From Candidatus Nitrosopumilus sp. (GTDB lineage: Archaea > Thermoproteota > Nitrososphaeria > Nitrososphaerales > Nitrosopumilaceae): a stretch of 19,964 nucleotides of DNA. Below are positions 13,923-19,964 of the stretch, piece by piece. Position 1 is the first letter of the stretch. Every line of letters starts with the position of its first letter. The stretch lies in contig DRGT01000037.1 in NCBI GenBank assembly GCA_011055585.1, positions 1-19,964 of the forward strand. Reading direction: 5' to 3'. The notes beneath the pieces were generated by a model. The model was not told where the DNA came from. It saw nothing but the letters and a program-made list of their open reading frames with translations, and did no database searches. The position numbers were made by a program, and so were the translations under genes.

Positions 13923-14432
13923 TTCTATTTCTGCAATAAGATCGTTTTTTGCAACTGTACCGCCTTCTTTGATCTTTATTGATTTTATTGTTCCATCTTT
14001 GTGAGCTTTGACATTAACTTGCATTTTCATTGATTCCAAAGTACAAACTGTATCACCTTTCTTTACACTTGCACCTTCTGCAACTGCAATTGAAAAAACT
14101 TTGCCTGGGATTTGGCTTTTTAATGCAATTTCAGAATCTGTATCTCTCCCACCACCAGCATTTTTGTATACAATCTCGTTTAGATTTGCATAACGATTTA
14201 GTGTCATTGGAACACCATCAACTATGAGATTCATCTTTGCGGTGCCACTTTCAAGATACTTGACCTTGTGATATTTTTGATCCAAAACAAACTCTATTCC
14301 TTCTGAATCCATAGTTAGAATTTTCAGATTTTGTTCTATGTCGTTTAGTTTGATAACATACTCGTTATTTCCAAGATTTTCTACAATTTCTCCGGTGAAA
14401 GAGCCCTTAATTTCTTGTATTTTGTATTCCAT
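13920..14432 (-). CDS. Biotin carboxyl carrier protein of acetyl-/propionyl-CoA carboxylase
   Basis: A 170-residue protein that carries biotin between the carboxylase and the carboxyltransferase. The C-terminal 75 residues form the biotinyl domain, with SQIPGKVFSIAVAEGASVKKGD and the biotinylation site ESMKM, where Lys136 is the modified residue (Ser replaces the usual Ala). The N-terminal 95 residues resemble the region that in larger carboxylases links the carrier to the other domains, followed by a Gly-rich hinge (NAGGGRD, 91-97). It is the last gene of a three-gene operon, 4 bp after the biotin carboxylase. Confidence 0.92.
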   Translation of the reverse strand: MEYKIQEIKGSFTGEIVENLGNNEYVIKLNDIEQNLKILTMDSEGIEFVLDQKYHKVKYLESGTAKMNLIVDGVPMTLNRYANLNEIVYKNAGGGRDTDSEIALKSQIPGKVFSIAVAEGASVKKGDTVCTLESMKMQVNVKAHKDGTIKSIKIKEGGTVAKNDLIAEIE

Positions 14433-14436
14433 ATTA

Positions 14437-15924
14437 TCAGCTCAGTGTACTCTTCCAACGTGTGTTTTCTTCCGGTGATGACTTTACTCTGCTCTTGAAG
14501 TATTCCGAATGAATTACTGCAGCAGCTAATGCGGCTTCTTTGTTTGCTTCTTTGTCTTTTTTGATATCTTCAGAAAGTCTATCGATCATTCCGTATCGTT
14601 TCAAAAAGTCAGTTGATAAATCTCCATTTTTGTATTCTTCTGACTTTAGAATTGTTTTGTAAAGTGGAATTGAAGTTTCAACTCCTTGAATATAGAAATC
14701 ATTTAGTGCATTAAGCATTCGAAGTCTTGATTCTTCAAAAGTTTGTCCCCATGTAATGAGTTTTGCCATCAAAGAGTCATAGAATGGTGAAACAGTACAA
14801 CCAGAATACAAGTAAGTATCACAACGAACGCCAGGACCTGATGGTATAGAAACTTCAGGAACCGGTCCGGTTGAAGGTGCAAAGTCCAAAAAGGTATCTT
14901 CTGCATTAATTCTGCATTCAATAGCATAACCATTCATCTTTAGATCTTTTTGTTTGAATGGAATTTCTTCGCCATTTGCAATATCGATTTGTAATTTTAC
15001 AAGGTCAAGTCCTGAAACCAGCTCAGTAATTGGATGCTCTACTTGAAGTCTTGCATTAATTTCAATAAAATAAAACTCTCCGTTATCTACACGTAGAAAT
15101 TCTGCTGTTCCAAGATTAGTATAATCAACGGCATGAGCAGCTTTGACAACTAATTCTCCAATTCTTTCTCTTGTTTCTTGGTCAACAACTGGGGATGGAG
15201 TTTGTTCAATTAGTTTTTGATTACGTCTTTGAATGGAGCATTCTCTCTCAAAGATATGTACTGCATTACCATGTTTGTCTCTAGCCATTTGATATTCAAT
15301 GTGTCGAGTTTTTTCTAGGAATTTTTCTACCAGAATTGCTGATTTTCCAACAGCAGCAATTGATTCAGATGTAACTGTATCATAAGCCTCTTGTAGTTCT
15401 TTGTCACTAGTTACTAATCTAATTCCGCGTCCTCCACCACCATAAACTGATTTTAGTAAAACAGGATATCCAATTTCATTTGCAGTTTTTAATGCTTCAT
15501 CAGCATCTTTTACAAGATCTGGACTTCCCGGTACAGTTGGAACTTTAGCTTTTAGCATGGCAGCTTTGCATTCCATCTTATCACCACAAAGTTTCATGGA
15601 TGCAGCAGAGGTACCAATGAAATTGATTTTATTTTTTTCACATAGCTTTGCAAAGTCATCATTTTCTGAAAGAAAACCATATCCAGGATGAACTGCATCT
15701 GCTCCAGAAGATAACATGACTTCGAGAATTTTTTCTTGATTAAGATAACTTTTTGCTGGAGCACCTTCTCCAATGTGATAAGATTCTGTTGCTTGTTTTA
15801 CATGAAGTGAGTTTACATCTTCATCTGAATATACTGCAACTGTTTTGATTCCCAATGTTTTGCATGTTCTAATTACTCGAAGAGCAATCTCTCCCCGGTT
15901 TGCGATTAGAACTTTCTCAATCAT
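14437..15924 (-). CDS. accC: Biotin carboxylase subunit of acetyl-/propionyl-CoA carboxylase
   Basis: A 495-residue ATP-grasp enzyme that carboxylates biotin with bicarbonate and ATP. Visible parts are the N-terminal KVLIANRGEIALRVIRT; AVHPGYGFLSEN (78-89); the glycine loop YGGGGRGIRL (161-170); ERECSIQRRNQKLIEQ (226-241); and the catalytic and metal region FIEINARLQVEHPITE (286-301), with Arg292 and Glu296. The 50-residue tail after the core is longer than in bacterial AccC. The ATG at 15924 has a GAGGA 4-5 nt upstream, overlapping the stop of the preceding gene. Confidence 0.95.
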   Translation of the reverse strand: MIEKVLIANRGEIALRVIRTCKTLGIKTVAVYSDEDVNSLHVKQATESYHIGEGAPAKSYLNQEKILEVMLSSGADAVHPGYGFLSENDDFAKLCEKNKINFIGTSAASMKLCGDKMECKAAMLKAKVPTVPGSPDLVKDADEALKTANEIGYPVLLKSVYGGGGRGIRLVTSDKELQEAYDTVTSESIAAVGKSAILVEKFLEKTRHIEYQMARDKHGNAVHIFERECSIQRRNQKLIEQTPSPVVDQETRERIGELVVKAAHAVDYTNLGTAEFLRVDNGEFYFIEINARLQVEHPITELVSGLDLVKLQIDIANGEEIPFKQKDLKMNGYAIECRINAEDTFLDFAPSTGPVPEVSIPSGPGVRCDTYLYSGCTVSPFYDSLMAKLITWGQTFEESRLRMLNALNDFYIQGVETSIPLYKTILKSEEYKNGDLSTDFLKRYGMIDRLSEDIKKDKEANKEAALAAAVIHSEYFKSRVKSSPEENTRWKSTLS

Positions 15925-15931
15925 TTGTTCC

Positions 15932-17479
15932 TCACAAGTTTATGTTGCCGTGTTTTCGTGGTTGTTGCTTGTCACGCTTGTTTGCAAGCATCTCAAGTGC
16001 TTTAATCAACATTGGTCTTGTTTCAGCAGGATCAATTACTGCATCAACTGAGCCATGAGATGCTGCAACATATGGGTTTTCGAACTTTTCTGTAAAGCCA
16101 TCGATGAGTTCTTTCTTTAGGGCTTCAGGATCTTTTGCCTTAGCAAGTTCTTTTCTATTTATGATTTTTACAGCAGCCTCTGCTCCAAGAACTGCAATTC
16201 TAGCAGTGGGCCATGCATAGTTAATGTCGGTTCGGAGATTTTTGCTTCCCATAGCAATGTATGCACCACCATATGCTTTTCCAATTACTAGAGTGATTTT
16301 TGGAACTGTTGCTTCACAATAAGAAAACAATAGTTTGCTTCCATGTCTGATGATGCCACTATGTTCTTGTTGAGAACCTGGCATGTATCCTGGTGTATCA
16401 ACAAGTGTGATTAACGGAATGTTAAATGCATCACAGAATCTAATGAATCGTGCAGCCTTGTTTGATGAATCAATATCAAGTGCTCCTGCTAGTGCCATTG
16501 GTTGGTTTGCAACAATGCCAGCTACTTTTCCATTAAATCTTCCATAGCCTACAACTACATTTGGTGCAAATAATTCATGAATTTCAAAGAACTCGTGATT
16601 ATCAACAACAGAGCGAATAATCTCTTTCATGTCGTATGGTTGGAGTGGATTTTCTGGAATGATGTTTATGAGATTGTGATCTAGTCTGTTTGGATCATCA
16701 TCTGTTTTTACAGTTGGTGGTTCTTGGGTGTTGTTTTGTGGAAGGTATGAGAGAAGTTTTTTGATACAATCAAAACACTCGTATTCATTTTTTACAACAA
16801 AGTGTGCAACTCCACTTTTTTCTCCATGAGTCATTGCACCGCCAAGATCTTCAAATGAAATTTCTTCACCAAGAACTGTTTTTACAACATCAGGTCCTGT
16901 GACAAACATTGTTCCAGATTTTTCAACCATAATTACAAAATCAGTCATTGCAGGAGAATAAACTGCGCCACCAGCTGATGGTCCAATGCTTGCCGTGATT
17001 TGTGGAATGACACCTGAAGCTATTTCGTTGTGATAGAAAATATCTGAAAATCCATCCAAGCTAATTATGCCTTCTTGAATTCTTGCACCACCCGAATCCA
17101 TTATACCAATTACAGGGCAGCCGATTCGTACTGCATGATCCATTATTTTGCAGATCTTTTGTGCACCCATTTTGCTAAGTGTACCACCAAGAACTGTAAA
17201 GTCATAAGCAAAAACGAAAACTTTTCTTCCATCAATCATTCCATAACCACAAACAACACCATCACCAAAGAATTTCTTTTTCTGCATGTCAAACTCGTGA
17301 TAGTGATGAGTTGTTAGAGCATCAACTTCGGTGAATGTGCCCTCATCTAAGAGCAAATCAATTCTTTCTCTTGCTGTTAGCTTACCTTTTTCATGTTGGG
17401 CTGCAATTCTGTCTTGTCCTCCTGCTAGGTCTGCTGTTTTTTTCTTTTTTGTATAATTTTCAATCTTTTCAGAATGCAT
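15932..17479 (-). CDS. pccB: Carboxyltransferase subunit of acetyl-/propionyl-CoA carboxylase
   Basis: A 515-residue crotonase-fold carboxyltransferase that moves the carboxyl group from biotin to acetyl- or propionyl-CoA. In Nitrososphaerota this makes malonyl- and methylmalonyl-CoA in the 3-hydroxypropionate/4-hydroxybutyrate CO2-fixation cycle. Oxyanion and CoA-site motifs are MDSGGARIQEGI (127-138), SIGPSAGGAVYSPAM (164-178), DTPGYMPGSQQEHSGIIRHG (361-380) and GKAYGGAYIAMGSK (400-413). Ile408 occupies the position that is Asp in propionyl-CoA-only PccB of Streptomyces and Ile in the acetyl-accepting AccB, which fits a bifunctional enzyme. It is the first gene of the operon. The ATG at 17479 lies about 6 bp after the predicted transcription start. 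Confidence 0.93.
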   Translation of the reverse strand: MHSEKIENYTKKKKTADLAGGQDRIAAQHEKGKLTARERIDLLLDEGTFTEVDALTTHHYHEFDMQKKKFFGDGVVCGYGMIDGRKVFVFAYDFTVLGGTLSKMGAQKICKIMDHAVRIGCPVIGIMDSGGARIQEGIISLDGFSDIFYHNEIASGVIPQITASIGPSAGGAVYSPAMTDFVIMVEKSGTMFVTGPDVVKTVLGEEISFEDLGGAMTHGEKSGVAHFVVKNEYECFDCIKKLLSYLPQNNTQEPPTVKTDDDPNRLDHNLINIIPENPLQPYDMKEIIRSVVDNHEFFEIHELFAPNVVVGYGRFNGKVAGIVANQPMALAGALDIDSSNKAARFIRFCDAFNIPLITLVDTPGYMPGSQQEHSGIIRHGSKLLFSYCEATVPKITLVIGKAYGGAYIAMGSKNLRTDINYAWPTARIAVLGAEAAVKIINRKELAKAKDPEALKKELIDGFTEKFENPYVAASHGSVDAVIDPAETRPMLIKALEMLANKRDKQQPRKHGNINL

Positions 17480-17490
17480 GCCCAGAGATC

Positions 17491-17504
17491 TGAAACATGT
17501 TTCA
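17491..17504. promoter_or_regulatory. Perfect 14-bp palindrome, probable operator of the carboxylase operon
   Basis: TGAAACATGTTTCA equals its own reverse complement. It lies between the TATA element (about 17508-17517) and the predicted transcription start (about 17485), so a bound dimer would block transcription initiation. No cognate regulator is visible in the window. Confidence 0.5.
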
Positions 17505-17507
17505 ACC

Positions 17508-17517
17508 TATATTAATT
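17508..17517 (-). promoter_or_regulatory. TATA box of the carboxylase operon
   Basis: Minus-strand TTAATATAGG, centred near 17511, predicts a transcription start near 17485 and a leader of only about 6 nt before the ATG at 17479. Confidence 0.5.
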
Positions 17518-17560
17518 TGGTTAGAATTTGATTTCTTTGAGATTTTTTTTTTGTTTGTGA

Positions 17561-17577
17561 GATTATTTAAAATAATC
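17561..17577 (+). promoter_or_regulatory. TATA box inside an inverted repeat, promoter of the secreted protein
   Basis: GATTATTT and AAATAATC flank a single A and form a 17-bp inverted repeat. Its centre (TTTAAAAT) lies 26 bp before the ATG at 17596, so it is the likely TATA box of a leaderless transcript. Confidence 0.5.
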
Positions 17578-17595
17578 ATAGATTATTGGTAAATC

Positions 17596-19704
17596 ATGAA
17601 ATTTTTGATTCTGTTTGTAGTTTGTTTATTGTTTGGATTTTCACTAGTATTTAGTCCAGTATTTGGTTATACAGCAAGCAAGTTTGTTTCAGATTACGGC
17701 TATGACTTAACTGAAGGGCAAAAAATCAAGGTTCTTGTCAAGGTAAAAGGTGTACCAGAAAGTGAAGATCCTACAAAACGGGCAAAGGAAATTCGCTTTT
17801 TACAATCGGCTGTTCTAAAGTTTTGCAACTTTGCAGGGGCTACTAACGTAAAAACTGACACTTGGAATAATGAGTTTACAGCAATTGTTACAACATCACT
17901 AGCTCAAGTTTTAGAGGAAAGAAGCGATGTAATTTCAGTTCAAGTAATTGAAACATCATCAGCTCAAACAGAACAGATTACTTCAAAAATTTGGTTAATT
18001 ACATCTGATGAATTTGGCTGTTCGCCTAAAAATCAAGAGGCCATAGAGTTTTTGCAATCAATAGCCTTTGTTTATCTTTCATTATATGGGGTTAAAAGTG
18101 AATTTTCTACTTCTCAGTGTCTTTACATAACACAAATAGAAAATGATCCAGATAATTTTTTGTCTTCAATTGAAAATTATGATTTACCAATAATTATTTT
18201 TGATTCAGAAATTTCCTCAGATTTGATTTCAAAACAAAATGATCATCATTACCAAATTTCAGTATATGAAAAGCCTCACATTGTGTTTTGTTATTGTTCA
18301 ATTCCTGCTAAGAGCCATACAGAAACGTGGGAACTATCACATCAACTATCACATTTTATTTTAGAGTCGTATGGTGAATCAAAAGAGATTTCTGAAGATT
18401 GGGTTCATGAGGCTGAAGAAGAATCGGTAAGCTGTGTTAACATAAGAAAACAATATGGTCTTTGTTCAGATAGATGGACTCCTGTTTTTGGGAATTTTCC
18501 CATGGAAATGATGACAGTAAAAATTCATCCAGACTATTTTCGTGAACTAGGTTCAATTGATCAATTATTGCTTTCACAAGAACAAAACAAGAAAATTCAA
18601 CCAGAGTCCGCCTTTAGAAACATGATTTATGATCTAGTTCCAAATGTTGATGTAGAAATAGTGGATTTGAAAATAATTCCAATGGATGATAAGCCAAAAG
18701 ATCCTTTTGATGATTCTGATGTAATGGTAATTACATTTGAAATTACCAACAGAGGAATTGACTATTTTGTTCTTAGTGATAAAATGTTTAAGATTCTAGT
18801 TATGGATCCAAGTTTTCCAGTTGGTGAGGGAAAACCTGAAAGTAGATTCATTATTGAAAATTATTTTACTCTGTATGACGTAGAACTAGAAACTAGATAC
18901 GACGATTATCCTAACTTGGAAATTTTTGAGGACTGTGAGTACTTGCATGATCGTGTTTTTGAAAATCAGACTGAAACTTACAGTATTTGTTTTGATGTTC
19001 TGAGAAAATGGGATAATAAAGTTCTAAACATAGATGGTCCTGAGCATTATTTTCTTACATTAATGGATAATAATCAGTTTAATTCTTGTCCTAATTGCGT
19101 TGAAAATTTGTTATCAATGGAAACTAAAATGCCACAATGGTTTGAAAACAATCTTCGTTGGTATGATGAAGGAAAAATATCAAAAGCAGAACTGGAAAAT
19201 GCAATAAAGTATCTTGAAGCTAAATCATTACACGTTGAAAATACTGATAAATGCTACAGGGAAAAATTTCCCATCGACTGGTCAGGCTGTAATTTGTATG
19301 GAAAAGTATTACCAGACATAGATTATAGATATGCAAATCTAAGTAATGCAAACTTGGCAGGAGCTATATTTTCTGGAAAAGATCTTTCTAATGCTAATCT
19401 TAGTGGGGCTTTTCTAAAATATGCAGAAATTGATAATGCGAATCTTACAAATGCTGATCTATCAAATGCAAAAATTATTCGTGGTTGGGTAAGAGGTTCT
19501 GACCTTTCAAATGCAAACCTTAGTGGAGCATACCTCTGGAATACTGACTTTACATCCTCAAACTTGACAAACGTAAATTTTCAAGATACCACGTTAACAT
19601 ATGCAATTTTAGCTGGAACTGATCTGAAAGATGCAAACCTTGATGGAGCTGGAACTTGGTCTACAAACCTTAATGATTGTTACAATCATCCCATTTGTGA
19701 ATAA
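17596..19704 (+). CDS. Secreted multidomain protein with degenerate protease motif and pentapeptide repeats
   Basis: A 702-residue exported protein of unknown function. Residues 1-24 form a signal peptide (MKFLILFVVCLLFGFSLVFS...). Residues 35-115 resemble a subtilisin-propeptide-like fold (IKVLVKVKGV; a long helix RAKEIRFLQ; DVISVQV). Residues 130-290 look like a zinc-peptidase domain, with H249-Q-L-S-H253 where HExxH would be expected, and a later WVHE (His271, Glu272). About 345-500 is beta-rich, perhaps Ig-like. A short WFENNLRWYDEGKISKAEL segment (about 515-533) is of a kind I associate with thaumarchaeal surface proteins. Residues 561-692 are pentapeptide repeats (ANLSNANLAGA, ADLSNAK), predicted to form a right-handed beta-helix, with cysteines near both ends (C565, and C695 and C701). 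It is divergent from the carboxylase operon. The domain limits are my reading. Confidence 0.8.
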   Translation: MKFLILFVVCLLFGFSLVFSPVFGYTASKFVSDYGYDLTEGQKIKVLVKVKGVPESEDPTKRAKEIRFLQSAVLKFCNFAGATNVKTDTWNNEFTAIVTTSLAQVLEERSDVISVQVIETSSAQTEQITSKIWLITSDEFGCSPKNQEAIEFLQSIAFVYLSLYGVKSEFSTSQCLYITQIENDPDNFLSSIENYDLPIIIFDSEISSDLISKQNDHHYQISVYEKPHIVFCYCSIPAKSHTETWELSHQLSHFILESYGESKEISEDWVHEAEEESVSCVNIRKQYGLCSDRWTPVFGNFPMEMMTVKIHPDYFRELGSIDQLLLSQEQNKKIQPESAFRNMIYDLVPNVDVEIVDLKIIPMDDKPKDPFDDSDVMVITFEITNRGIDYFVLSDKMFKILVMDPSFPVGEGKPESRFIIENYFTLYDVELETRYDDYPNLEIFEDCEYLHDRVFENQTETYSICFDVLRKWDNKVLNIDGPEHYFLTLMDNNQFNSCPNCVENLLSMETKMPQWFENNLRWYDEGKISKAELENAIKYLEAKSLHVENTDKCYREKFPIDWSGCNLYGKVLPDIDYRYANLSNANLAGAIFSGKDLSNANLSGAFLKYAEIDNANLTNADLSNAKIIRGWVRGSDLSNANLSGAYLWNTDFTSSNLTNVNFQDTTLTYAILAGTDLKDANLDGAGTWSTNLNDCYNHPICE

Positions 19705-19717
19705 AAAATTGGTGTTA

Positions 19718-19730
19718 AAAATTTTAATTT
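19718..19730 (+). promoter_or_regulatory. Possible TATA box of the last gene
   Basis: The AT-rich AAATTTTAATTTG lies about 20 to 33 bp before the ATG at 19751. It may mark a separate promoter, but co-transcription with the preceding gene (46 bp away) is also possible. Confidence 0.3.
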
Positions 19731-19750
19731 GGTTCGATTGTGGAATTTCT

Positions 19751-19964
19751 ATGAGGCCAGAAATTTTATTACTGTTTACAATTGGTTTACTTGGTTTACT
19801 GCTGTATACACCAGTTTACGCTGAAAATTTGGGTTTAATTGAAATCAAAAAATGGAGAATGATTAATTCTCCCGAAGTTTGCGGCGACAAGTTATGCGAA
19901 GAGCTTGAAGGAGATAGTGGAATTCCTCCATTAAAACAATTCAATGAAGGAATCTCTCTTGAAA
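19751..19964 (+). CDS. Secreted protein of unknown function, cut by the window end
   Basis: An open frame runs from the ATG at 19751 to the window edge (71 codons) without a stop. It starts MRPEILLLFTIGLLGLLLYT, a clear signal peptide probably cleaved after VYA near residue 24, then ENLGLIEIKKWRMINSPEVC and a second cysteine six residues after the first (CGDKLCEEL). No family was recognised. Its position after another secreted protein on the same strand suggests related surface roles, but nothing more can be said from this fragment. Confidence 0.7.
   Translation, partial: MRPEILLLFTIGLLGLLLYTPVYAENLGLIEIKKWRMINSPEVCGDKLCEELEGDSGIPPLKQFNEGISLE

Noticed and set aside
17543..17552. Run of ten T on the plus strand as a terminator
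   Set aside because: No plus-strand gene ends upstream of it. It lies between two divergent promoters, so it is more likely AT-rich promoter DNA.
19321..19670. Tandem nucleotide repeats near the end of the secreted protein gene, considered as CRISPR or satellite
   Set aside because: The repeats follow the codons of the pentapeptide motif and vary in sequence and spacing, so they are protein repeats.
1..19964. Mobile element or integrated defence system
   Set aside because: No transposase, integrase, long terminal inverted repeats or defence genes were seen. Almost all genes are housekeeping, and base composition looks even throughout.

Overview
The window looks like chromosomal DNA from a marine ammonia-oxidising archaeon of the Nitrososphaerota (Thaumarchaeota), most like Nitrosopumilus. 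This is inferred from protein style, AT-rich coding, archaeal TATA boxes placed about 26 bp before start codons (leaderless transcripts), a tRNA with an archaeal bulge-helix-bulge intron, and the pairing of an 11-subunit complex I operon with an archaeal acetyl/propionyl-CoA carboxylase operon. No transposase, phage gene, CRISPR array or rRNA was seen.

Left part (1-2971): an aldo/keto reductase; a tRNA with anticodon CAT on the minus strand; a TenA/THI-4-like protein that matches the chlamydial CADD type of self-sacrificing p-aminobenzoate synthase at nearly all key residues; a tRNA-Glu(TTC) interrupted in the T-loop by a 17-nt intron; and a polyprenyl diphosphate synthase whose longest reading frame runs back into that tRNA.

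Centre (2954-13354, minus strand): one compact respiratory operon, nuoABCDHIJKMLN. Genes touch or overlap nearly everywhere. The NADH-oxidising module NuoEFG is not present, so the enzyme probably takes electrons from ferredoxin or another donor and passes them to a quinone while pumping ions. Three genes (nuoA, nuoB, nuoI) appear to start with TTG. A few normally conserved residues are changed in NuoA, NuoM and NuoD.

Right part: a divergent peroxiredoxin (13439-13909), then, on the minus strand, the three-gene biotin-dependent carboxylase (carboxyltransferase, biotin carboxylase, biotin carrier) that fixes CO2 in the 3-hydroxypropionate/4-hydroxybutyrate cycle. Its promoter holds a perfect 14-bp palindrome between TATA box and predicted transcription start. 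Divergent from it is a large secreted multidomain protein with a degenerate zinc-protease-like motif and a C-terminal pentapeptide-repeat domain. Another secreted protein follows and is cut by the window end.

Nearly all of the window is coding. No stretch over 300 bases lacks a gene.
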